Below are positions 48,061 to 58,152 of a stretch of 64,000 bases of DNA, in pieces. The translations under genes and the position numbers were made by a program. Position 1 is the stretch's first letter. Each line of letters opens with the position of its first letter. The notes below the pieces were generated by a model. The model did no database searches, was not told the origin of the DNA, and was given only the letters and a program-made list of their open reading frames with translations. Source of the stretch: Psilocybe azurescens (lineage: Eukaryota > Basidiomycota > Agaricomycetes > Agaricales > Agrocybaceae); the NCBI GenBank assembly GCA_023853785.1, contig JAJIRX010000846.1, positions 1-64,000 of the forward strand, in the 5' to 3' direction.

Positions 48061-48420
48061 ATTACCCTCGTACCTTTATTGCGTAGATGCGATTTCCATG
48101 CTGTTGATGATACCAACAATGCAGAGTTGGCGGGGGCCGCCGCTAACTTGAAACGAAACCGCTAATAACATGCTTCTGTTGAAAGTCCAACGTCTCAGAG
48201 CGGTCTATATTCGCTTCCCCGGCCCTGTGGACCATTTGTCGCAGAAGTAGTATTCCCGTCTGGAAGACAATGATGGACAATCCAGACAGTCTGAATTACC
48301 GTCACTAACGTTTAGACTTCGAGAATGAATGCCGTACTCTAGTCATTCTAGTGTACGATACGAGAGACAACAACGACAATAAGATTCAAATGAGGTTCAA
48401 ATGTTGTGATGTAGTTATAC
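48061..48420 (+). pseudogene. F-box gene remnant (A/B type)
   Basis: Short mosaic fragment. 48061-48215 resembles copy A at about 33265-33440 (cgtacctttattgcgtagatgcgatttcc versus cgtacctctattacgtacatgtgaatttc; aagtccaacgtctcagagcgg versus aagtccaacgtctcgaaacac). 48215-48420 resembles copy B at about 36270-36540 (tcgcttccccggccctgtggacca; gcttcgagaatgaatgccg). No open frame. It shows that the B-type remnant is part of the duplicated unit. Confidence 0.7.
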
Positions 48421-50400
48421 GTATAAGTCGAAAATACTTAATATGAAAGAGCTTTTAGCATGCTATAAAATTGCTTTGTATCTAGCATAGAGGCCTAAAA
48501 GTATACTAATAAGACGTGTAACAACTGGGTATCAAGTTGCCATCAAGATTCGAATTTATGGGTTGTAGGTTCATGGATTGTGTGTATGTGTGTTTTTATT
48601 GTTATTTTATTTTTGTTCCTTCTATTTTTCTCCCTTATCTCTGTTTTCTTTGTTTTGGTTGCATTCCTTCCTAACGGCCACGTGTTTTTCCCTCGGGTCT
48701 TCAGACGACAGCCACATAGAGGAGTTTTGCACACTGTACCATCACTAGGCGAAACTGTACTGCTGCAGACAGATACCAGTAGACCGATCGTGATGAATAC
48801 GAGAATACACTTGATCATATGAGGACTTTGTCGTCGCAACGGATACAACCTCCGCAGGTACTTGACGGTTGGAGGGAGGCCATCTAGCGATTATCTATGA
48901 AGGTTGCGCAGTATAAGCAGGAAGATCGACGTACCCCGCTCCCCAGTGAACTGGGAAGGGATAGGTCATTTAATCTGTGAACTTTGAAGCGAACCCAGGA
49001 AGATCGGCGTGACCCGGTCATCTCTCAACCACACTGCGTCGGAGTGTCCGCCGAGGTTTTGGAACCATGACAGATGCCGGCACTATATACAAGTCAGCCA
49101 CAAAGTCGACCGGCGAGAGCACACAAAATACCAAGATAGCGGCCAGCATCCAAGGTAGATGGACTACGATATTGGTCATGTGTTGACTCAGCGTTTCATT
49201 TTGGGTGACTATATGCGTGTATGATTATCTTTGAAGGTGATTGAAGACAACGATTACTTACTGCAATCATAACACCCATGGGTGATGGCGAGTTGTAGGC
49301 CCATCGTTGAAGAATGGTGTCGTCGTACAAAGACGAGCAATGTATGGACGGGCGTTGACTATGTCATGGATAATGGCAAGCTCTGGCGACAACGTTAAAC
49401 GGTTTCGGCTCATCAAAGGGTAGATGGCCATCGATTAAATGTTTGAGTGACTATATGCGCGATATACTTAGTATGAAAGAGGATGGATGAGATGACAACA
49501 GATGCTTACTACAATGATGCCACTGGGCGAGATCAAGCACTCCTAATAGACCGACGACGGCGAGAAAAAGAAACGATGCTGGTAATGGTATGCGCCATGG
49601 TGTACGAGTTGCAGAAAGGCAACACGATTCCAGAGAATATATCGCTCGAGAGTAAAACCCGTTCGCCTTTGAGTGAGGGCAGGGCAGCGGCGAGATGGTG
49701 GTGGTTTGGGAGAAAGAGGAGTCACAGGAGGGGGAAAGGTTTATATACCTTTCGAACACAAGATGGTCATGTTTGTGCACAGTCTACGATCGATTTGTTT
49801 GACATGCGCTCGTCCAATCGGCAACTAGTCCAAGATACAATAATGCCGTGTGTGAGTCCATATGTTCTGAATTAAGACGAAAACATAGCAAAAAATTTCT
49901 GATACCGAGCTTTTGTTATCACTTCCCATCCAAGCTAAATGACAACGAAAAGATACGGCGAATTCGTAGACACATCAAGAAGCGTTGCGGACATCGAAAT
50001 GTCAGTCGATAGGAAGGTGGAGCTTGTCCACAGCATGGTTTGAAATCAATTGACCTGGTTCAATCAGAGTCGAGCCTCAAGAAATTCGTACAAAGTCCAC
50101 GTTGATGCCAGAGATGTGAGACGGAAAGACCGAATTCAGCGATTGTGGGCGCCTAAGAATTCCCACCACCGCATGCATGCGGCCATAGAAGGGTGGGTCC
50201 AGTAAAGACAAAGAATGAAGGTAGATATCGATGGGATCAGAATGAGTTCAGCCTCCAGCTCCACAACGATAGATGGTCCAAAGGAGCAGCAATAACAGCA
50301 CGAATAAAATGAGGGTTGTCTGATGGCGTTTGTCGGAAGAAAGCCACTTTGGACAAAACTTGGCATCCGAAGCTGACTCAGCAGGATGCTCACGTGCACT
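48421..50400. repeat. Spacer module X, copy 2
   Basis: Second nearly complete copy of the block at 36541-38430, in the same orientation and again immediately upstream of an F-box gene (E). On the minus strand it contains an ATG at 48818 for the possible secreted peptide (MIKCILVFITIGLLVSVCSS). It also has an open segment ending TNIVVHLPWMLAAILVFCVL then SPVDFVADLYIVPASVMVPK (about 49050-49200), which looks like a transmembrane stretch; in copy 1 the matching part is shifted by one base. Overall coding status uncertain. Confidence 0.8.
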
Positions 50401-50633
50401 GCAACTCAAGTCTTAATATAGCCTCAGTCTGCGCCGCAAAACATCTTGTTACTCGTAAACAACTCGTACACGGTAATGATGTATGTACAGCTTTTGATCC
50501 CATTAACAAGATACATCTATTGGCTTCCTACCTCATCTGAGTTGTCAAGGCAAGTCATACTCATAAGAAGCTAGAGACCGAATAAAGGTCAACCAAAACG
50601 CCCCATCGACTAGGATCTACTCCAGCTCGCAAT

Positions 50634-53071
50634 ATGCTCTATTGGTTTCGAGTAAGTCCTTCATAGCCCTAATCTTTACCAGCTCATTTCACCAAAAACA
50701 GCGATCCTTCCAGACAAAATTCAAACGCCTAAAGCAAGCAGTTCGTCTCACAAAGTGGCGCGCGCAGCACAGCGCATTACGCTCCAAATCAAAGTTCGCC
50801 AGGACATCACAGCGTGTTCACACCACGTCCAAGAGCACAATATGCTCTGCCGAAGCCGTGATCATCCCTTCCCTACCTGGCGTTTCGCAAACACAACTAC
50901 CTGACCCACCTTGCCCCCACCTCCTTCTCTGCAACCAAGTGCCCACAGATGCAGAAGCCGAACTCATCCTTGATGCAATCGCACAAGCACAAGAGGAAGA
51001 GGCGCGCTTGATCGCTACTTTTTCGCAAAGACAGAATGCCGAGTCGCAGTCGAAGGATGATCATGACCATGGTAGTCGGACGAGCCGTGCGTGGAGACTA
51101 GTAACGACGCACAAGATAGATCAAGCAAACATCTTCATTCATCAACACCGAGGGATCCTATCAACTATCCGCCGGCTGCCCGCCGAGATTCTGCAAGAGA
51201 TATTTCTACACGTTGCCCACTTCCACTTAAATCACCACGATCTGCAATGGCGACTTAACTCAACTGAACACCCGTCATGGGCGCTCTCCCAAGCCTGCGG
51301 CACCTGGCGTACAATTGCTTTGAACATGCCATCCTTATGGAACTACCTCCCCACCATCCAGCTAAAGCCATCCTGCACGACCACGAAACTGCAGCTGGAG
51401 TACCTCCGCGAGCTGCTCCAGCGTTCCATCGGCACTCTCCTCAATCTATGCATTGACGCGACACACTCCTACCACGACCAAGCAGACAAACACCACTCCA
51501 CAGTCGACCTCCTCTGCCAACACGCCGAGCGATGGGAGACAGCCGCGATCAAACTGGGCGTGTGCGTCCCCGGCGGGCTGCGAAGCATCAATGGCCGACT
51601 CACCGCGCTCAAGTCCTTGACCCTCTCAATATCGAGACAGTCATGGTTTCCCCAGGACAGCATTGACTTCTTCGAAGACGCACCCCAGCTCACATCCGTT
51701 CATATCGATACCCCTTCTCAAGGGAGATTCCTTTACCTTTTGCACAGCTCAAGCACTACACGGAAAGATTCGACGACGACGAATTTCAGATCACTCGCGC
51801 CATGCGCTCCCCAGTGCTAGAAACACTAACTATGATCGCACTCGGCAACGAACTCGTCTTCCCAACGCTTACCTTGCCCTGCCTCGTTCAGTTGCATGTG
51901 GAGATTCCACACCAGCTCTATCTCAATGACGCAGACGTAGGCTGCTTCGACTATCTCACGTTGCCCTCGATCCAAGACATCCGAATCATCTCCCGCATAG
52001 AAAATATGGCGCCCACGCTCCAGCGCATGCTCAAAAACTCGTCTCCCTGTCTCGCTCTGAAGAGGTTGGCTCTCCGCTTCAAGTTTATCGAGCCCGGCCA
52101 GCTGACAGACTTGCTCAAGCTGACGCCGGCGTTGATCCACTTAAGCGCTACGCTTCCGTTGGGATCTGATATCGATATTCACAATCTCGCCGGAGCCAGC
52201 CTAAGTGAGCATGCGCACCGGCCTCTTGTACCCTTATTAGAGACGTGTGAGTTTTACAATGGCGACGACATCACCGCAAATGTATCGACAGCCCTGAACA
52301 AGCTCGCCTCATCTCGCTGCGAGCCGCAGCCCGACAACATTTCTACCCTAAATTCCAACCCACTCCTCTCAAACGAAACCCACCGCCTCAGAAGTCTCAG
52401 CATTTACTTCTCTGAGCCCGTGAGCTTCTGGTTACAACCGCAGCACAGACATTTTGAAGATTGGTTCCTCGCCACCACCTCCTTCGATCTCGAGATCCTG
52501 CGAGACGCGCTCGTTGCTCGATTGCCTGATTTGTTGGATTATAGGTACCATGAGCAAAGTGGGATTCGATGCCTGATCGAGCACGATGAAGTCAGAAGAA
52601 TTCTAGCCAAGATTGACGCTGTTAGAGTGGATCATGCGAGAGACATCTATGTGCGTTTTTAATTTATGTTCCTCTCATGGAAACAAAGACATTCTAGCAG
52701 GTGCAATAACATCACATAATACAGGTCTCAGGTGTGCACTACGCACTGAAGAGTATCGCAAAGTGCCAATGCCCAGGAACCGAAAACGGGGCGCTCGCAA
52801 GGAAAATTCTGGACAAATGGGCGCCTATAACAGACGACCCCGACGCTCTGAAACACCGCCATTGGGCGAGGCAAGGGAATCGTTCTTTGGTTTACATCCC
52901 AAACGACAGCAGTGAGAAATCATGTATGTATGACTCTTTATTTAGAAATTGATGGCTGACTGGGTCGTGGTTCTGGTTCTGGTTGCAGATCTGCGAACGG
53001 AATCTCCTATTGACATCGTTTTGGGGGTGAGGGATGAACGTCCGCCGATGTTTTCATTCGAGAGCATTTAG
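50634..53071 (+). CDS. F-box protein, copy E (single-base frame break)
   Basis: Exon 1 is 50634-50651 (MLYWFR), intron to 50701, main exon from 50702 (RSFQTKFKRLKQAVRLTKWR). The F-box is STIRRLPAEILQEIFLHVAH. The frame breaks at four C (51711-51714), where copy C has five in the equivalent place and D reads through in frame. The upstream frame ends with VHIDTPSQGRFLYLLHSS; the downstream frame resumes PLPFAQLKHYTERF-like and stays open from MRSPVLETLTMIALGNELVF to DHARDIY. Last exons: VSGVHYALKSIAKCQCPG...SLVYIPNDS, then NLRTESPIDIVLGV, TAG at 53069-53071. Very close to copy D. The broken position differs from that in D. Confidence 0.75.
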
Positions 53072-53913
53072 CTTTTGAAACTTGTCGGACTACTTGCTTC
53101 AATTATTGCTGTCGTATATTTCGTTCAATTGCAATTATACCCTTGTGTCCTGCTGGGAACTCTTAACTTCGTTTGATACAACACACATAATTACATACAC
53201 TCCATAGTTTCACGACCTGTGCACTTCACGACCAAGAGCGCGGCAAGACGCACTGCAAAAACCTGCAATTATTCCGTCCCCTCCTTGCACGGCGTTTGGA
53301 AGACACAACTCGGACTACCTGAGCACCAAAACCCATAGACTAGGTGATCTACTACGACCCTACATATATACCAGTTGCACTAGGCGCTCAAGAACTACTT
53401 GCGCATGGGTGTGAGACGCAGGATCATCACGATTGTAGGGTACGCTACAGTAGAGTGCGTCGATCCTTACCCGGAGATCCACTCAAGGACCTCATGGGCA
53501 AAATAGTTCTGGGCACTGGGCACCCGCCCCCGTCATACTGATGGAGGTCGTGTTCGAGGTTCAAGATTCAGAATTTCAGATTATAATAAATAGTATCTTT
53601 AGTGATATATGTATTTGATTCCACCTGATCTGCTTACCAGAAGCTCATTGAAGACTATGTACTGAGGACTAAGTATGCCCAATGAGATTCCTCTGATTCA
53701 TTGTTTGAGCGACACTTTAGGCGTCGAGCTTCAAGCTTCAAGGTCAAAGGTCAAAGGTCACCACTGAGAAGTGCTCAGTATATGTCACGAACTATCCCCG
53801 CATTGGTAGTCAACGTGTCTTAAAGCCGCCGAAGATCCAGAATTGGCTTTGGCCACCTTTCCTTCTGGATCCCTCTACACTAACTGACCGCACACCAACT
53901 CAACTCACCTACA
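53072..53913. other. 3' flank of copy E and end of the duplicated block
   Basis: 53072-53385 matches the 3' flank of copies C and D. From about 53395 the sequence is unrelated to the array. It includes a short tandem stretch caaggtcaaaggtcaaaggtca around 53738-53759. The remainder is presumably the promoter of the copper transporter gene at 53914. No gene seen. Confidence 0.5.
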
Positions 53914-54923
53914 ATGGATCACGGCGGACACGAAGGGCACGACATGCCCATGGCTCGCTGTAAGATGAACATGCTCTGGTAAGCACACACATCTCCATCT
54001 CCCTCCCATCGTCAATCACCCCTCACCTCATTTGCATCCCATCCCCTCCATCTGAACAACCATTTATTGAAAAACGAACAACAGGAACACAGACATCATC
54101 GACACCTGCGTCGTCTTCCGCAGCTGGCACATCCGGACCTCCTCCGCCTTCCTCCTCTCGTGCCTCGCGATCGTCGCGCTCGGCGTGCTGTACGAGTACC
54201 TGCGCAACTTCCAGCGCACGCTCGACCGCCACATCGCGCTCTCGCTCGTAGGGGGAGTCGTCCTCTTCTCCTTCTGCGCAGAAGGCGAAGGGCAGGGACA
54301 GGAGCAATAGCAGGGAGCGACGGGCGGGAGGCGGGAGTGGTAACGGTGGACGGGAACTGGAAGGTAATGTCGACTCGGATCCCGAGGGAGAGGAGGCGGG
54401 GCTGCTGACCGGTCGACGGGCGCTGAAATCGTCTCTTACAGGGTGAGTTTGAATTTGACTTTATCCGGAAACCATATACCTACCTATGCGCATGCAACAG
54501 GACCCCAGTACCAACTGTATCCCGCGTGCTCCGCGCAGTCGTGTATGGCGCGACAGTGTTCCTCAGCTTCTTCCTCATGCTTGTCTTCATGACATACAAC
54601 GTGCGTCATTGATTGTCTATCCATGCTCTGCTCAGTGTCCCTGACCGCCTGTCTGCCTACTCTCTTTCTATCCCCTTACTCTCTATGCTGTCGCCCTCCG
54701 CTTCCGCCTCTTCGTCTTGTGCCATTCGTCTCCGACACTTTCCTTCCCCCTCCCTGCACACTCACTTAACCTAACCTAACCAACCAAACCACACCAACAG
54801 GCCTACCTAATCGCAGCAACCGTCGTCGGCGCCGCCCTCGGCCACTACATCTTCGGCGCAACCCTCAACGTCGACGCCATCCTCGCAGACTCGACCGGCG
54901 GCAAGGGCATGGCCTGCCATTAA
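53914..54923 (+). CDS. Ctr-family copper transporter
   Basis: Trimeric high-affinity Cu(I) transporter of the Ctr family (plasma or vacuolar membrane). The ATG at 53914 starts a short Met/His-rich N-terminus (MDHGGHEGHDMPMARCKMN). An intron follows within the Trp codon, then TM1 (SSAFLLSCLAIVALGVLYEY). A hydrophilic Ser/Arg/Glu-rich loop leads after an intron to TM2 with the MxxxM motif (FFLMLVFMTYN). After another intron TM3 carries GxxxG (VVGAALGHYIFG). The C-terminus is GGKGMACH; TAA at 54921-54923. The frame breaks between RHIALSLV and GESSSSSPSAQKAKGRDRS at five G (54251-54255), where four would continue it. All later exons fit the restored frame. About 220 residues, normal for the family. 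Confidence 0.88.
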
Positions 54924-55474
54924 TCGATAACCACTGACTCGGAGCGCTTCACCTCGACCGTCGACCGAACTGGACCCGTTGAATATTGGCATGGAACGCG
55001 GCTATTGGAATCTTTGATTTAAGTATAGTTAGTATATGCCGTTGTTGTTATCGTCGTCGTTGGGTGATGGGTCGTTGTCGATGGGATCAAGTCGCTGCCC
55101 CGTTAAACCGCGGATATCTCTGAATTTACTACTTGCTTATTTACCCACTTACTTACCGCTGTCATAGTTCGAGTTCATGTACTTTTTCCATCTACATACC
55201 TGATAAATTTTTGAGCGGCAGATCGATGAAGATGCAGAAAAACCATTATTCATCATTCATTCATTCAAAATCAGAGAAAAAAGCAATCTATCATTTTTAT
55301 CTCATCTCACTCCATTGCCTGCGCAAAAACAAAGAAAGAAAAAAAAGCGGGGTAGGTAGGTACTAATAGAAATACACAACATCCTGAGGCGGGAAGGGTG
55401 GGAGTAAGTACGCTTGGGATATTCATTTAAAAGCCAGTTTCTTCTTCCTTCCGTGCACCACAAAAAAAACCAAA
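54924..55474. other. Convergent intergenic region
   Basis: About 550 bases between the copper transporter stop and the proteasome gene stop, with T- and A-rich stretches. It probably contains both 3' UTRs. No gene seen. Confidence 0.4.
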
Positions 55475-56968
55475 TCACGCAGACGCAGCGGGCTTCATCT
55501 CCGCATCGTCCTCGTCCTTCTTCGTCAGGCCCTCCGAGAGCAAGAGCGCGTCGATCTCCGACGGGCGGTAGATCTTCGCCCGGGGCTGTTTCGTGGTCGG
55601 GTCCAGTGTCAGGACTGCGAATTCCACTATTTCGGAGGTGATGAGCACAGGCGCACAAAAACAAAAACCCCCCAAAACCCAAAACAAAACCGAACACTCA
55701 CATTTCTCGCTCCCCAACGTCGTACTGTCCATCGTCTTGCTCATCGTCCTCAGCACCAAGCCCACGGCGTCCTTCACGCTGATGTCGTCTTTACTCCTGC
55801 TTCAGCAGGCTCTGCGCGGTGCCGTTGTTCGCGCCGATGCAGGTGGCCTTCCAGCCGGAGTAGTTGCCCGAGGGGTCCGAGTGGTACAGCTGGAGGTGGT
55901 AGTGCGGGTCGTAGCCCGCGTAGAGGATGGAGACGCCGAAGGGGCGGAGGCCTGTGGGGTGGTGGTTAGATGGGTGGATAAAAGGAAGGATAGACGCCGA
56001 TATGCGGACACGGAATATGGAACTAGTGGATATGGATACGACATACCTCCGTACTGCGTATACCCCTGCTTCATGTCGCAGAGCCGCTGCGCGAGGAGCT
56101 CGACGGGGATGTCCTCGTTGTAGTTCAACAGGTGCTGCTGCGCGGCCGAGCGCGCGTAGTTCACGAGCGAGTTCGCGTCGGCGGTGAGGCCGGCGACGCC
56201 TCCGATGACGTTCCTGGTGGATTGGATTGTAGTGTTAGTTAGCGGAAGATGCAGGATTGGAAGAAGGCGGTGGAAGGTGATGGATAGAGTAAAGGATATG
56301 GTACGAAGTGTAAGTGGTAAGTGCCGAAGAGCAGGGTACCAGAAAGAAAGGATAACGAGCAAGCAAAAAGAAAAGAAGCGAGGTTAAAAGTAAAGTAACG
56401 AATCATAAAGACATCAAAAGACATCAAGAAGAACGAAAACAAAAACACGAAAAACCACTTACGAATTGAGCAAATAGATCTTCTCCCCGCTCCCGCCATA
56501 CCCGCCGTCCTTCGCACTAGACAGATCGAGGAGCTTTCCAGTGACTTTCTTCTCCGCCGCCAGGACGACGCCGTCTTTCGCGAGGACACCGAGCACGGTG
56601 CCCGCGTGCGAGATGGCTTCCATCGCATATTCGACTGTAATCGCAATTTGGGATGAGATGGGATGAGCTTCTTGGGATCAGAGTATCAATAACACTAGAT
56701 CTTCTACTGACTTTGGTACAGACGGCCTATAAGGAGACGATGCATCAGTTTCTTGAGTTCAGCGTCTAGTACAGGATTATGGAGGCTCACCCTCGGGCGA
56801 GAAGATGGTTGTGCGACCTAGATCGTCGTTTCTTTTAGCAACCTGTTCCGCAATGCACTGGTATCGGATGGTGCTCACTGTCATAACGTCTGGCCTGGTT
56901 TGATTATCAGTATGTGTATGCGCATGTGTATATGTAGAAAGTATAACAAGTAGAGATCTGCGTACCAT
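55475..56968 (-). CDS. PRE9: 20S proteasome subunit alpha-3 (PSMA4/Pre9)
   Basis: Outer-ring subunit of the 20S core. The N-terminus assembles as ATG alone (56966-56968), a 71 nt intron, a 16 nt exon (56879-56894), a 61 nt intron, and a 27 nt exon (56791-56817). This gives [16 protein letters not shown], the conserved alpha-subunit start; [20 protein letters not shown] follows after two more introns. Other conserved parts: [87 protein letters not shown]. It ends with a [10 protein letters not shown] tail and TGA at 55475-55477. Around 55788-55800 the frame breaks between SLLKQE and [12 protein letters not shown] (GAGTAAAGAC reads a stop). Since this subunit is normally present and required in fungi, or at least strongly conserved, and all else is intact, I read this as a sequence error. 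Confidence 0.92.
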
Positions 56969-57178
56969 TGTGAAGATATAAGAAAGGGATGAGGATAGGT
57001 GAAGGAGGTATGTAAGTAGTCCACTGACGCGTCCCTCAACGGTCCCTCAATGCACACGCGTCGCATTTCGGCAATTCCCGCAATACATACAGTGTCGAGT
57101 GCACCTCTAAAAATAAAATTCCTCCAATTTACATACATACTCATAAACTACATCCATCCTCTATCAGTAATACCAGTA

Positions 57179-58152
57179 CTAATTCAATGCATCAAGCTCC
57201 CTAACATACTCCCTAAATCCCTCCCCAGCAACCTTCCCCAAGCCCTCCAACGCACTCCTCACCTGCTCCTCCGTGCTATCATCCAACGACACCACCACGA
57301 CGCCCTCCTCGCCCGTCGGGTCCTCCAGCGTGCGCAGCTGCGAGTCCAGCATCGTCGCCTTCATAAAATGGCCCGGCCGCTTCTCCATCCTGTCCAGGAG
57401 CACCGCGCGCGCGCCGCTGATGAAGACGAAGTACGTCGGGAGGTGCGCGGGGTGTGCAGGCGCGAGGTGTGTGGGGATGGTATTAGGCTGAGGGTGAGGG
57501 CCTTGGGCTTCGACTCTCTCTCCTAAGCCCGCAACGACAGCGGGAAGAGGCAGAGGCAGGGAGCCGTAGACGAGGCCGGCTTCAGCTTCCCCCTGAGTAT
57601 ATCGCGATAATACGCTTTCAGCGCCGAGCAGCTTATAACCACCCCATAGCACTTTCTTCTCCCCTTCCCTTCCTCCTCATTTTCCCCTTCCCCTCCCCTT
57701 CCTTTCCCTCCACCTCCGCCTGCAGCTCCACCACCTTCCCCTCCGCCGTCGCCCTGACGAGCTCCAGCCACGGCTCGCGGTCCGCATCGTCCAGCGGGAC
57801 CCCCGCGGCCATCTTCGCGACGTTCGCGCGCGGGTGCAAGTCGTCGCCCTCCACGTACGGCATGCGCAGCGCCTGGGCGAGCGCGCTGCCGAGTGTCGAT
57901 TTGCCGGTGCCTGATACGCCCTGCGCGCAGGCGGGTGCGGTGAATGAGGTGGGAGATGGTTCGGAGAGAATGAGAATGAGAATGAAAATATAAGTATGAA
58001 TATGAATAATATGAATGAGATGAGATAATACGCACCATGACGACTATGAACACCGGTCTTTCTGTGTGCTCATCCCTATCCCCATCCATATCCCTATCTA
58101 TCCCAGAGTTGGAGTCGGAGAGGGCACACGACGTCAAATCCTCCTGTGCCAT
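57179..58152 (-). CDS. Gluconokinase (thermoresistant GntK type)
   Basis: Phosphorylates D-gluconate to 6-phosphogluconate, feeding the pentose phosphate pathway. The start ATG at 58152 (MAQEDLTSCALSDSNSG). Exon 1 ends RPVFIVVM; after an intron the Walker A loop GVSGTGKSTLGSALAQALRM follows, then YVEGDDLHPRANVAKMAAGV and PLDDADREPWLELVRA, which are specific to GntK. After a low-complexity Glu/Gly/Lys linker come CSALKAYYRDILRG, TYFVFISGARAVLLDRMEKR and PGHFMKATMLDSQLRTLEDP. The protein ends YVRELDALN at 57179. The frame shifts between DILRG and EAEAGLVYGSLPLP at five C on the plus strand (57589-57593), where six would keep it. The purine-rich linker (about 57650-57720) may also hide an intron or another indel. 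The motifs leave little doubt about identity. Confidence 0.88.

Noticed and set aside
43585..51714. Programmed ribosomal frameshifting in F-box copies D and E
   Set aside because: The two sites are different, one needs +1 and the other -1, there is no slippery heptamer, and similar breaks occur in unrelated conserved genes.
31944..53400. Transposon-driven origin of the array
   Set aside because: I found no transposase, reverse transcriptase, terminal inverted repeats, LTRs or clear target-site duplications at module edges.
55802..56362. Long open frames overlapping the proteasome gene in other frames
   Set aside because: They are Thr/Arg-rich shadows of GC-rich exons; the conserved alpha-subunit segments define the true frame.
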